DNA from: Theocolax elegans
Lineage: Eukaryota > Arthropoda > Insecta > Hymenoptera > Cerocephalidae
Reading direction: 5' to 3'
Length of the DNA: 64,000 nucleotides
NCBI GenBank assembly: GCA_026168455.1
Contig: CM047430.1
Location: 23,826,735-23,890,734 of the forward strand
The notes under the pieces are model-generated. The model saw only the letters and a program-made list of their open reading frames with translations, ran no database searches and was not told the origin of the DNA. Numbering within the stretch: the stretch's first letter is position 1; every line of letters begins with the position of its first letter. Below are positions 46,400 to 58,160 of this stretch, piece after piece. The position numbers and the translations under genes were made by a program.

Positions 46400-48053
46400 G
46401 GGTGGTTCTCTGTGACATCGAAGATGAAAAAAATAAATATTGCTATAACTGTGGGAATATGTTTTAGAGGTATCCAGTAGTTCTCCTAAATTTTTTCAGA
46501 TTTTTTCTGGGCCATTGTTTTAAGTTACAGAGAGTCAAAGCTGACATTTTAGCACTTTTTTGCATTATATGCCCATTTTCATGAATTTTTAGCTCCCAGG
46601 GGATGCATTTTTCACTAAAAACATAAGTATGACTTTTTTTGTAAAATTTTCCGAACTTTTCATTAAAAATACTTTTAAAGACATAAATGTATGCTGTCAC
46701 ACTCTTGTAAGCCATTTAAACCTTAAATAGTGAAAATCAGCAATTCTGCTCCGGACTCTGGTAACCTAATACTGTCTAAAAGATGTCTTTTTATAGTCAG
46801 AAACTGCCTAAAAATTTCCAGAGTGGGTCTAAATCATTAAGATCACTTATGGTCAAAATATCCGGGAAAAGTGCCCGAAATATTAATAGAAATGTATATT
46901 TGTTGCCTTATAACGATGAATCTATTAGCATGATCATTGCAAAAAAATTTATGCACTCACCTTAGAGTGGTAGAAAAGTATCTCCACCTCTTTCAGTATC
47001 CATTTAATCTCCTGTAAGCTGCTAAAAATACAAATATTATTATACAATTATAAAAAATTAATTTTAAACATTTATAATGCTGGATTTTTAGTTTTACATC
47101 CCTTACAAGAATTATAATACTAATCTGCAGGATTACTATAAAAGTATCAACATTATTATTATTACTATTCAGCAATACATTGTTTAGATTTCACAAACTT
47201 GTCACTGTCACGTTATCATATTATTCATTATAATTATATGTCCGATTTATTTATATATCTTTTGTATTAAATACGTATATTAAGTTATTGTAATAATGAT
47301 GTTTATATATTTATAGTAATCCTTCAGATTAGTATTATAATTCTTGTAAGGGATGTAAAACTAAAAATTCAGCATTATAAATGTTTAAAAATTAATTTTT
47401 TACATTTGTATAATAATATTTGTATTTTTAGCAGCTTACAGGGGATTAGATGGATACTGAAACAAGTGAAGATACTTTTCTACCACTCCAAGGTAAGTGC
47501 ACAAATTTTTTTGCAATGATCATGCTAATAGATTCATCGTTATAAGGCAACAAATATACATTTCTATTAATATTTCGGGCACTTTTCCCGGATATTTTGA
47601 CCATAAGTGAACTTAATGATTTAGACCCAGTCTGGAAATTTTTAGGCAGTTTCTGACTATAAAAAGACATCTTTTAGACAGTATTAGGTTACCAGAGTCC
47701 GGAGCAGAATTGCTGATTTTCACTATTCAAGGTTTAAATGGCTTACAAGAGTGTGACAGCATACATTTATGTCTTTAAAAGTATTTTTAATGAAAAGTTC
47801 GGAAAATTTTACAAAAAAAGTCATACTTATGTTTTTAGTAAAAAATGCATCCCCTGGGAGCTAAAAATTCATGAAAATGGGCATATAATGCAAAAAAGTG
47901 CTAAACTGTCAACTTTGACTCTCTGTAACTTAAAATAATGGCCAAGAAAAAATCTGAAAAAATTCAGGAGAACTACTGGATACCTCTAAAGCATATTCCC
48001 ACAGTTATAGCAATATTTATTTTTTTCATCTTCGATGTCACAGAGAACCACCC
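46400..48053. mobile_element. 1.65-kb GGGTGG...CCACCC foldback, copy 2
   Basis: It has the same ends, arm order and length (1,654 bp) as 16603-18257. It also sits in a TA run. The copies differ by scattered substitutions. ORFs recur in the arms: 46783-46965 and 47446-47670 are versions of the arm ORF at 16986-17210, and 46464-46715 and 47738-47938 are another pair. Neither resembles a transposase. Confidence 0.8.
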
Positions 48054-48234
48054 ATATATATATATATATATCAGATAATTTTTTTTAGTATTTCATAAAC
48101 CTAATGATATAAATGTTTAATGCCATGTTATTGTAAATTACCTTATAATAAAAATAGATACTTTGTGTTTTTGTATTATTGGTTTATAGGCTAGACATTT
48201 GTAAAGACACAAGAATCTTCTTTCGTGAGTTAGA

Positions 48235-48442
48235 GGCCTGCGATGGCTCAATCAGTAGGGCGTCGGGCTCGTAATCTGGAGGTCTCAGGTTCGATTTCCG
48301 CCCCGGCCGATTGATACAAGCACCACTGGGGAATGTATTTTCAACAAGTGCTTTCTTCACCAAGATATCGTATGACTTTCGTCGCTGATTAGCACAGATT
48401 TGAGAGCATAAAAAGAGCGACGTTAAAATAATAAAAAAAAAA
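48235..48442 (+). mobile_element. tRNA-derived SINE copy
   Basis: It matches the copy at 27749 through head, B box (GGTTCGATTTCCGC), body and A-rich tail. The flanks AATCTTCTTTCGTGAGT and AATCTTTGGTGAGT are an imperfect target duplication, so this copy is older. Confidence 0.8.
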
Positions 48443-48512
48443 TCTTTGGTGAGTGATCTAATCGCAACTATTTCACCTTAACCGAATGTCGAAGCTATTA
48501 CTTCCGTCGACA

Positions 48513-48880
48513 GGCGCTTGTTGCGGTTAGGTGGTAAATTCGACGATGAACAAAAACATAAATTCTATTAATTACAGCTATTTTGGGCTGCTGTAAGGTA
48601 CTTTACCCTCTAGCTATAACTAAAATTAAGGTACTTAAAATATTACTCTTGGCAGCAAATGTGTATTTTTTTTAAAGAAATCTGTAATACGTTTTGTATG
48701 TCATCGGGCGTTAAGAATAGCGACTCATATTACACATTTCTTTAAAAAAAATAAACATTTCTTACCAAGTGTAGCACAGTTAAAGGGAAAGTACCTTACA
48801 GCAGCCCCAAATGGCTGTAATTTTTAAAATTTATGTTTGAAGTATGTTTATTGTCGAATTCGCCATCTAACCGCAGCGCC
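48513..48880. mobile_element. inverted-repeat element, 368 bp (also at 49939-50306)
   Basis: GGCGCTTGTTGCGGTTAGG faces CTAACCGCAGCGCC. GCTGCTGTAAGGTACTTTAC faces GTACCTTACAGCAGCCC, and the middle holds AATGTGTATTTTTTTTAAAG against CTTTAAAAAAAATAAACATT. No ORF. The second copy arises from the tandem duplication. Confidence 0.7.
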
Positions 48881-49342
48881 ACTGAGATCGAGCGTTTAGC
48901 GACGGAGACTATAGCTCCGACATTCTCTTAAACGTATATGATTAGTAAGCAATAGAAAAAACCTATTGCATACAAACTTTTTTTTCCAATGAAACTTAGA
49001 TTGTGATGTGTGATAAGCACACGCACTAGTATTGCGTAAAATTATTTTATAAATTATTAATTTACTATAATTATCCGAGACCAAATCCTGTAACCAATAA
49101 GAATGTATAATAATATTTACAATTAATTAATAAACTTTGTTTATATAATTATAATAAGTACGTAGTATATTAAGATAGCTTCGCGATAGACACGTGCCGT
49201 TAAACGTGAGTTCAATGACCGCGCTATAAATAGATTAGAGTCATTGACCGCCTCCCCACTACTGTGCCTACTCGCCAGGTCATTGACCCTGTCCGGAGTG
49301 GGGGACAGGCGTTATACGCATGCGCGCTCTCGTAGAATCGGG

Positions 49343-49375
49343 TATATAAGGCAAACCGAAACCACCAGTGGGCAG
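49343..49375 (+). promoter_or_regulatory. TATA box and initiator-like core promoter (also at 50769-50801)
   Basis: GGGTATATAAGGC places TATATAAG at 49343-49350, and GGGCAGTCTG gives an insect-type CAGT initiator 30 bp downstream. This is standard core-promoter spacing and fits an LTR U3/R border. Confidence 0.5.
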
Positions 49376-49529
49376 TCTGCAACTGGACGTCAGATCGGAC
49401 TGGCCGTGAGCACACGACCAGCCCCTTTCTCCGGCCTAGTGCAGCAACCGTGGATACGTTCGTGAGCACACGTTCGTAAACACGAGTTACCGTATACCGC
49501 ACCGACCGTTACCGTAACCGCATCCTACC

Positions 49530-49920
49530 GTAGTCACCTCGTGAGCACACGTGGGGTCTAATCCTGTTCGTAGCCTTTTCGTGAGCACACGTAAGGTTAT
49601 AAAAGTCCCGACCGTATCTTCGTGAGCACACGGAGATTATCCCGACCGTATCCTCGTGAGCACACGTGGATTGCCCGAACCGTATCTTTGTGAGGCACAC
49701 GTAGATTATTCCGCCGCATCTTCGTGAGCACACGTGGATTATCCCGACCATATCTTCGTGAGCTATCTATTAACCCGAACCGTATCCCCGTAAACATACG
49801 TGTATTAACCCGAACCGTATCCCCGTAAACATACGTGTATTAACCCGAACCGTATCCCCGTAAACATACGTGTATTAACCCGAACCGTATCCCCGTAAAC
49901 ATACGTGTATTAACCCGAAC
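49530..49920. repeat. 34/35-bp minisatellite with CACGTG-type cores, first block
   Basis: One unit type is CGTGAGCACACGTGGATTAT plus CCCGACCGTATC (34 bp). The other is CGTAAACATACGTGTATTAA plus CCCGAACCGTATC (35 bp). The second type fills the last part of this block. Confidence 0.8.
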
Positions 49921-51346
49921 CTATTACTTCCGTCGACAGGCGCTTGTTGCGGTTAGGTGGTAAATTCGACGATGAACAAAAACATAAATTCTATTAATTA
50001 CAGCTATTTTGGGCTGCTGTAAGGTACTTTACCCTCTAGCTATAACTAAAATTAAGGTACTTAAAATATTACTCTTGGCAGCAAATGTGTATTTTTTTTA
50101 AAGAAATCTGTAATACGTTTTGTATGTCATCGGGCGTTAAGAATAGCGACTCATATTACACATTTCTTTAAAAAAAATAAACATTTCTTACCAAGTGTAG
50201 CACAGTTAAAGGGAAAGTACCTTACAGCAGCCCCAAATGGCTGTAATTTTTAAAATTTATGTTTGAAGTATGTTTATTGTCGAATTCGCCATCTAACCGC
50301 AGCGCCACTGAGATCGAGCGTTTAGCGACGGAGACTATAGCTCCGACATTCTCTTAAACGTATATGATTAGTAAGCAATAGAAAAAACCTATTGCATACA
50401 AACTTTTTTTTCCAATGAAACTTAGATTGTGATGTGTGATAAGCACACGCACTAGTATTGCGTAAAATTATTTTATAAATTATTAATTTACTATAATTAT
50501 CCGAGACCAAATCCTGTAACCAATAAGAATGTATAATAATATATACAATTAATTAATAAACTTTGTTTATATAATTATAATAAGTACGTAGTATATTAAG
50601 ATAGCTTCGCGATAGACACGTGCCGTTAAACGTGAGTTCAATGACCGCGCTATAAATAGATTAGAGTCATTGACCGCCTCCCCACTACTGTGCCTACTCG
50701 CCAGGTCATTGACCCTGTCCGGAGTGGGGGACAGGCGTTATACGCATGCGCGCTCTCGTAGAATCGGGTATATAAGGCAAACCGAAACCACCAGTGGGCA
50801 GTCTGCAACTGGACGTCAGATCGGACTGGCCGTGAGCACACGACCAGCCCCTTTCTCCGGCCTAGTGCAGCAACCGTGGATACGTTCGTGAGCACACGTT
50901 CGTAAACACGAGTTACCGTATACCGCACCGACCGTTACCGTAACCGCATCCTACCGTAGTCACCTCGTGAGCACACGTGGTGTCTAATCCTGTTCGTAGC
51001 CTTTTCGTGAGCACACGTAAGGTTATTAAAAGTCCCGACCGTATCTTCGTGAGCACACGTAGATTATCCCGACCGTATCCTCGTGAGCACACGTGGATTA
51101 GCCCGAACCGTATCTTTGTGAGCACACGTAGATTATTCCGACCGCATCTTCGTGAGCACACGTGGATTATCCCGACCATATCTTCGTGAGCACACGTAGA
51201 TTATCCCGACCGCAACTTCGTGAGCACACGTAGACTATCCCGACCGTATCCTCGTGAGCACACGTGGATTATCCCGACCGTATCCCCGTAAACATACGTG
51301 TATTAACCCGAACCGTATCCCCGTAAACATACGTGTATTAACCCGA
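49921..51346. repeat. 1,426-bp tandem duplication, second unit
   Basis: Near-identical to 48495-49920. The junction lies within the minisatellite (CCCGAAC/CTATTACTTCC). Confidence 0.85.
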
Positions 51347-51669
51347 ACCGTATTTCCGTACGAGCATACACGATAACCGTTAGTTGCGTCGGTTTAGGAA
51401 ACTAGTTATAAGACAGCATTGTAAAGTTCGTAGATCGCGTAATAATTCAGTATTTTGTCTTGATATGATTACAGACTAATTAACTACTTCACCCGACCAA
51501 GACCAGGCGGGCTGGCAACATTTGCTTTACATCTTTAGTTATTTTTATATTTGTACATAGTCTTAATAATAATTAGCCTTTATTATAAATAGTGGTACTT
51601 TATTTCAAATTCCTTAAAACCTGAATCCTGGAATCTGAGCAAGGTCCGGCAAAGATTCACTCCGTTACA
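50515..51669 (+). mobile_element. probable solo LTR, about 1.15 kb
   Basis: It begins TGTAACCAATAAG and ends CACTCCGTTACA, giving a 6-bp terminal inversion. It contains the TATA/initiator promoter, the minisatellite (50950-51360) and a 3' part with AT-rich polyadenylation-like sequence (TTATTATAAATAGTGG). No internal region follows. The lack of a visible target duplication keeps confidence low. Confidence 0.4.
50950..51360. repeat. 34/35-bp minisatellite, second block
   Basis: The same two unit types as 49530-49920, but with more of the GAGCACACGTG type and fewer of the GTAAACATACGTG type, so copy number changed after or during the duplication. Confidence 0.8.
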
Positions 51670-52239
51670 AGATATTTCGCGGCTCTTGGGACATTGCTTT
51701 TTCTTGAAGCAAATGCAATTTTTTAACGTTATTTTAGCTTATGTTACATTGATACTCAATGATTAAAGAGAAAAAGAATCATATTATTTAATAATACTTT
51801 TGTTAAAAAAACTTTGATACTTTTCCTCTTATTTTCTACTTAAAATTCTAGCGTGAGTAATCAGGTGATTTCTCAGGTGATTTCTTACCTACTGAGTTTT
51901 CAGTAGGGTAAATGTTAAAATTTAGAATATATTATTTTTTACTGTTACAGGTATTACCACCTACTTTGATATATTGAAAGATTCAATAAAAGTCAATCTC
52001 ATATTTATATATTATTTAGTTAAACAAAAGAAAATTTTTATTGTATTTATTTTAATATATTAGATCTAGTTTTATAGTTGGAATATTTAGAGATTTTCGA
52101 TTTGGGTCCAACATCCCGACAATTCGAATCATGCAGATATATAAATATGCGTGATTGGTATTGAGTAACAAATAATAATTTTCAATCACTCTACATATGT
52201 TTATGAGACCCACTTTTATATATATTCAATTCATATGCA
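51670..52239. other. AT-rich stretch with an isolated CAGTAGGG end
   Basis: No gene. GAGTTTTCAGTAGGG at 51890-51905 resembles TATTTTCAGTAGGG at 59336-59346 and CTTTTAGTAGGG at 14551-14562, the right end of a CCC/GGG element. These may be right ends of relatives whose left ends are lost. Confidence 0.3.
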
Positions 52240-52335
52240 TACACCCACATCCATATCTAATACTAAACCAATCAATCCATATCCACTCATGCTCACTCTC
52301 ATAGACCTAGATGCACCCACCCACTTGCAATACAT
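52240..52335. repeat. CA-rich simple sequence, left flank of the second giant element
   Basis: CATACACCCACATCCATATC-type sequence. It continues after the element at 58833 (ATACACTCAACCCCATCC) and again at 59343-59545. Confidence 0.5.
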
Positions 52336-53036
52336 CCCTGTTGAAAAGACCTTATAAAATCCGATAAAATAATGGCTCATTGAATCGGGGTGCCGATAAA
52401 AATTTTATAGTAATATATCGGGCGATTTCTTTTTTATCGGTACCTATAATGAAATCCTCACAACTACGAATCACAAGTTCCGAAATTTAGTTTTTATAAG
52501 TTTTACCTGGTAAAAGATATATCAGTTTCTATGAGACTATTAAACTTATAGGCTTTTATAGAGATATGCTCATATAATTATTTATAGAAATCTATTCACT
52601 TTACCAATATGAATTCAGAATCGGCATATATCGTAATAAATTGATTGAAAAATTATAAGCCTGTATAGGTGTTTTACTACATGAATTACACAAGTGCATC
52701 CAAGAAAATATTAATCGGGTTCTATAATGAAAGAAATGACTATGAAAAGATTATAGTTCATACACATTTCCCGATAAAAAATTTAATAAGCTCTTATCAT
52801 GGAAATACTGTATATGTTTATATCTTTTTTTATTTTCTAATAGTAGGTATATAATTCGAGTCTATAAGGAATTCCGGGTGCAAAAACCTCATACCATACT
52901 ATACAATAAATGTTTATAGTATTTTATAAGATAAACCTCACAAAAGAAAAAAACATTTTATAGTACAATATGATGATCAACAAAATAAATGGGCGGTTCG
53001 TTTATCGGATCGTATGAGCTAAGACATCCATAAATA

Positions 53037-53617
53037 CAATCTTAATCAAATTGCTAATCGCGTTCAACCAGGTAACCTCCGTATTTATTATTTATAACAA
53101 ATAGGCATGTATCGGGTTTTCGAGTATTTGACGTATTCGTGTGCATTGAATTAATAAGGTTCTATAAGGCTTTTCACTATATTGTCCACTAACAGCTATC
53201 GGTGTCTACCGTTAAATTCCATAATTTTAAACCAACCAATACAGTTCTTTTATAAGGTTTTACGAGGATGGACGCATGTATTGGGCATACGACCTATCGG
53301 GTACTAACGGCTGCGCCAGCAATAACAAATCTTAATCAAATCGCTAATCGCATTCTACCAGGCAATTCCGTATTTATTATTTATAACAAATAGGCATGTA
53401 TCGGGTTTTCGAGTATTTGACGTATTCGTGTGCATTGAATTAATAAGGTTCTATAAGGTTTTTCGCTATATTGTCCACTAACGGCTATCGGTGTCTACCG
53501 TTAAATTCCATAATTTTAAACCAACCAATACAGTTCTTTTATAAGGTTTTACGAGATTCGACGCATGGAAGGGACAGACGGCCTATCGGGTTGTATCGGC
53601 TGCGCCAACAATAATAC
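53037..53617 (+). repeat. two copies of a 291-bp repeat
   Basis: AATCTTAATCAAATYGCTAA starts each copy (53039 and 53330). TCGGGTTTTCGAGTATTTGA and CGGTGTCTACCGTTAAATTC are shared. Confidence 0.8.
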
Positions 53618-53659
53618 GAATTACATAAGTATACTTAATTTATTAATGCTGCAGCGATA

Positions 53660-55420
53660 CTCGTGTGACACGTTCATGTATTCTTAGTTTTGTAACTTTT
53701 AGTTATAAATGTTTTTCATTGTTATTCTTCATGCATATAAAGATAGAAGTTTCTATGATATACTACTAATAAACATGAAAGAAATATTAAATTTATTTTA
53801 TATAAACTTATCCAATATAATAATTCTTTTCTTTTCAGACATCAAATCGAACTCAATTACATGTTAATTTTCAGTATATTTTCAAATACAAAGAATATTC
53901 TTCGTCCAAGGACAAAACAGATCTGGAAAACAAATAATTTTAATTCAATTTGAATGTGCTCTAAATTATAAAACTAATTAATAGCAATAATTAATAGCTC
54001 TGAGTGAGTAATATTTTACATATACTCATATATACACTATGCTCTTGTTAAAAAGTAATTCAATTAGTATATTCTTGTAAAATAAGTTTTTCTTTTTAAT
54101 TATTGAAATATGGAAAAATATTAACATAACTTATAAACAAAATATTCAAAGTTTATACTACGTCTATGTTTAAGTTAATTAGTAATGTTTGTAAGATAAC
54201 AGCCAAACTCTAGACAGTTGCATGTAATCTTAATTTTGAATTATTTAGTTATAAATATTTTTTATTGTTAATCTTCATGCAAGTAAAGGTAAAAGTTTTT
54301 TATTATAAAGCTACTAATAAAAATCAAAGAATTATTAAATTTATTTTATATAAACTTATCCAATATAATAATTCTTATAAGATTCACTGATTCAAGTAAA
54401 CTCTGTAAAATAATTCAGAATATGTAACGGCATTTATATGTATTCTTTCATTAGTATACTCTTGTACAAAAGTTTATTCTTCATTATTTTTTAAAAATAA
54501 AAATATTAACCGAACTTTTAGAACAAATATTTCAATATTCAATATTCCTATATATTTAACTACTTTAGTAATGGTTATAGAAATAACTGTCAGACTCGAG
54601 TGACACTTGCAGTTATTCTTAATTTTGTGCCCTTTAATTATAAATATTTTTCAATGTTATTCTTCATGAAAGTAAAGATAGTGGTTTTTTTAGCTTTTAG
54701 GTTTTTTCAAAAGTAAAAGAAATGTGCGAGTTTAAAAAAGCTAATAACTACTAATAACTTTTTTAAATTATTATATACAGTAAATAAGTATTTAGAATTT
54801 TTATGAATATTTACCAATAGCAATCTTTTATTAATAGTTTTGTTTTTTTTGCATACATCACTTAGAAACAGCTAAAAACAGTTAAATACAGGAAAATGCA
54901 ACAGTTACTATTAGTGTCATTTTATCGTTTTTCACGATATTTTCGAAATACAAAAATCTAATAAAACCTAAAATAAAGCTTAGAAATATTTACGAAATTT
55001 TAAAAACAACTAAACAAAATCTTATAAACATCACCAAATTTTTTAAATTATTACTACAGTCCAAAATCCGCACTTTATAAAGTATTATGAAAATCTAATA
55101 AAAGCTAATAACTTTTATTAAGTATTTATAAACATTATTCGCATATGATTATTTCCGCTAGGGAAAGAAATAATAATTTAATTTTCAATAAAGTAATCCA
55201 ATTTTGTTAATCTTTTATATGATTCGATGATTCATGTTAACATTTAAAATAATTCAGAATACGTTACGGAATTGGTATGTATTCTTTATTTAGCATTCTC
55301 TTGTAATAAAGTTTATACTTCATTATTTTTCTAATATGAAAACATATTAACCTATTTTTAGAAAAAATATTTCCATTGTCCAATATTTCTATGTGTTCTT
55401 AGTAACACCAAAGCCACTTG
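53660..55420 (+). repeat. about three copies of a 400-540-bp repeat
   Basis: TTTAGTTATAAATRTTTTTC and ATAAACTTATCCAATATAAT recur from about 53663, 54203 and 54590. The third copy is interrupted by the element at 54727-55158. Confidence 0.6.
54727..55158. mobile_element. CCC/GGG-type element, left end truncated
   Basis: The right end reads CCCTAGCGGAAATAATC on the minus strand, close to CCCTGGCGGAAATAGTA of the element at 32606. The inner arms pair (AAAAAAGCTAATAACTAC against AAAGTTATTAGCTTTTATT). The outer left 20 bp or so are missing. It interrupts a tandem repeat copy, which continues at 55159. Confidence 0.5.
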
Positions 55421-55469
55421 AGAAATACAAATATCGCGCCAAAAATTTAATCAACTATTCCGTGTTTAT

Positions 55470-58160
55470 TGTAATACTAAACCGCTGATTTATGTGACAA
55501 TACTGATTAAACCCTATAAACGAACCACATAGGTTGCTTGACAATATTAGAATATACCGGTAGATTCGGATAAATAATGCTCGACTTTATAGTGAAATTT
55601 CCTACTCATACCGATAAATTGCAATCATGAAAAATCATTAATTATTTGTAATCCAGATACATGCCTATTCGTTGTAAATGGTAAATACAGCAATACCTCA
55701 TAAAATACGATAAACGATTCAATAGCGGTTGCTTCTACGACAAGCGTAACCGATAAGATCCTGTAATCAAACCGCTCATTTATGTGATAATACTGATTAA
55801 ACCCTATAAACGAACCACATAGGTTGCTTGACAATTTTAGAATATACCGGTAGATTCGGATAAATAATGCCCGCCTTTATAGTGAAATTTCCTATTCAAC
55901 CCGATAAATTGCAATCATGCAAAATCATAAATTATTTGTAATGCAGATACATGCCTATTCGTTGTAAATAGAAAATACAGCAATACCTCATATAAAATAC
56001 GATAAACGATTCAATAGTGGTTGCTTCAACGACAGGCGCCCACGTGAAAAAAATTTATAAAGTTTTTATAAAAATTGTATAAATTGAATTGATGATAGAG
56101 AAAAAAGCCAACTTCAGTTTGAAATCTAACCAACTTCAGTTTGATGTCTTATTCCTGTGAGCTTAGTGCAGCGCGAAACGTTTACCGTCGTATTTTACTT
56201 AATCAAGCAGTTTACCACTAAATTCGTCGCGGAAGTCGTACTTTTAACCTAGATATATGTGGTGCGTCAATTGACCAGCATGGAATATTATCGATTTTGA
56301 GAATTTAAAATTCAGTCTCGGTGAGGGGAGAGCCGGAATATTGAGACCTGAAGATTAAACTCCGTCTACACTTTTGATCAGATAAGTCCTCCTTTCTCTT
56401 AATTTTTAAAAACTTAGCGATTGAGTACATTAGATACTTTGTGTTTTTGTAATATTTTTGTTGCAGGTTAGACGATTTTAAAGGTACGATCAACAGCTTC
56501 TCCGTGTGTAGAAGCGTCGGTACGAGTCACCCATCGCCACCGCTGCCAGCTGATGAATTTTGCAGTTCTGTTTTTAAGGTTATATATGTTTATTCCCAAA
56601 TCTTTAACATTTAAGTTTTGCAAAAATTTTCCCAATTTTCACAAACTTTTCCCAAGTTGCGCAATACGTTTCCCCAAGTTCACAAACTTTTCCCATCCTA
56701 TAAAATACCGTAAAAAAATTTTAAAACTTATCTCGAACGTTTTTAATTACTTTATTATTTATCTTTTTCTATTTTAAAATGTTTCAATTTATATTTAGCC
56801 TAAAGTGAACCGCGTTTTTGTATGTAAATTTCTTTAAAATGTGCTTTAAAGTGTGGTATTTATTTAAAAATTTAATAAAAATATATTTTTTATGAAAGCC
56901 AATCTTTTTTATAAAAATTTTATAAAGTTTTTATAAGACCAATTTTTTATACAAATTGTATAGAATCCATTTTATACAATTTTTATAAAAACTTTATAAA
57001 TTTTTTTTACGTGGGCGTAACCGATAAGATCCTGTAATCAAACCGCTGATTTATGTGACAATACTGATTAAACCCTATAAACGAATCACATAGGTTGCTT
57101 GACAATATTAGAATATACCGGTAGATTCGGATAAATAATGCCCGCCTTTATAGTGAAATTTCCTATTCAACCCGATAAATTGCAATCATGCAAAATCATT
57201 AATTATTTGTAATCCAGATACATGCCTATTCGTTGTAAATGGTAAATACAGCAATACCTCATAAAATACGATAAACGATTCAACAGCAGTTGCTTCTACG
57301 ACAGGCGTAACCGATAAGATCCTGTAATCAAACCGCTGATTTATGTGACAATACTGATTAAACCCTATAAACGAATCACATAGGTTGCTTGACAATATTA
57401 GAATATACCGGTAGATTCGGATAAATAATGCCCGCCTTTATAGTGAAATTTCCTATTCAACCCGATAAATTGCAATCATGCAAAATCATTAATTATTTGT
57501 AATCCAGATACATGCCTATTCGTTGTAAATGGTAAATACAGCAATACCTCATAAAATACGATAAACGATTCAATAGCGGTTGCTTCTACGACAGGCGTAA
57601 CCGATAAGATCCTGTAATCAAACCGCTGATTTATGTGACAATACTGATTAAACCCTATAAACGAATCACATAGGTTGCTTGACAATATTAGAATATACCG
57701 GTAGATTCGGATAAATAATGCTCGACTTTATAGTGAAATTTCCTACTCAAACCGATAAATTGCAATCATGAAAAATCATTAATTATTTGTAATCCAGATA
57801 CATGCCTATTCGTTGTAAATGGTAAATACAGCAATACCTCATAAAATACGATAAACGATTCAATAGCGGTTGCTTCTACGACAGGCGTAACCGATAAGAT
57901 CCTGTAATCAAACCGCTTATTTATGTAATAATACTGATTAAACCCTATAAACAAACTACATAGGTTGCTTGACAATATTAGAATATACCGGTAGATTCGG
58001 ATAAATAATGCTCGCCTTTATAGTGAAATTTCCTATTCAACCCGATAAATTGCCATCATGCAAAATCATTAATTATTTGTAATGCAGATACATGCCTATT
58101 CGTTGTAAATAGTTAATACAGCAATACCTCATAAAATGCGATAAGCGATTCAATAGCGGT
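55470..58160 (+). repeat. 290-bp tandem array, about six units
   Basis: Unit borders near CGTAACCGATAAGATCCTGT occur at about 55747, 57016, 57306, 57596 and 57886, with a partial first unit from 55470. The minus-strand 69-codon ORFs (55625, 57186, 57476, 57766) recur because of the period. One unit border is occupied by the element at 56039. Confidence 0.85.
56039..57015. mobile_element. CCC/GGG element, 977 bp, CG target duplication proven by sibling repeats
   Basis: The ends CCCACGTGAAAAAAATTTAT and, on the other strand, CCCACGTAAAAAAAATTTAT extend into inverted repeats of about 48 bp. It interrupts the array at GACAGG-CG. Neighbouring units read GACAGGCGTAACC uninterrupted, so exactly CG was duplicated. 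Inside, a segment at 56430-56640 has an acceptor-like GTAATATTTTTGTTGCAG followed by about 45 open codons (starting LDDFKGTINSF), which might be captured exon sequence. That part is speculative. Confidence 0.75.

Larger units (their letters stand above)
48495..49920. repeat. 1,426-bp tandem duplication, first unit
   Basis: Starting at CTATTACTTCCGTCGACAGG, it is almost identical to the unit from 49921. It contains the inverted-repeat element 48513-48880, an LTR-like promoter region and a minisatellite. Differences are mostly 1-bp indels in the minisatellite (for example GTGAGGCACACG versus GTGAGCACACG). Confidence 0.85.
49089..49920 (+). mobile_element. LTR-like region, 5' part (first duplicated unit)
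   Basis: TGTAACCAATAAGAATG could be an LTR start, matched by CCGTTACA at 51661-51669 as the end. A TATA box and downstream initiator are present. No target duplication is recognisable because the duplication has disturbed the left side. ORFs 48896-49084 and 49224-49502 lie in or near it and are not protein-like. Confidence 0.4.

Noticed and set aside
49224..50928. Identical 92-codon ORFs at 49224-49502 and 50650-50928
   Set aside because: Identity comes from the tandem duplication, not from selection. The frame runs through an LTR-like promoter and has no protein features.
55625..57975. Four similar 69-codon minus-strand ORFs
   Set aside because: They recur with the 290-bp array period. Repeats of this kind keep frames by descent, and there is no start context or splice signal.
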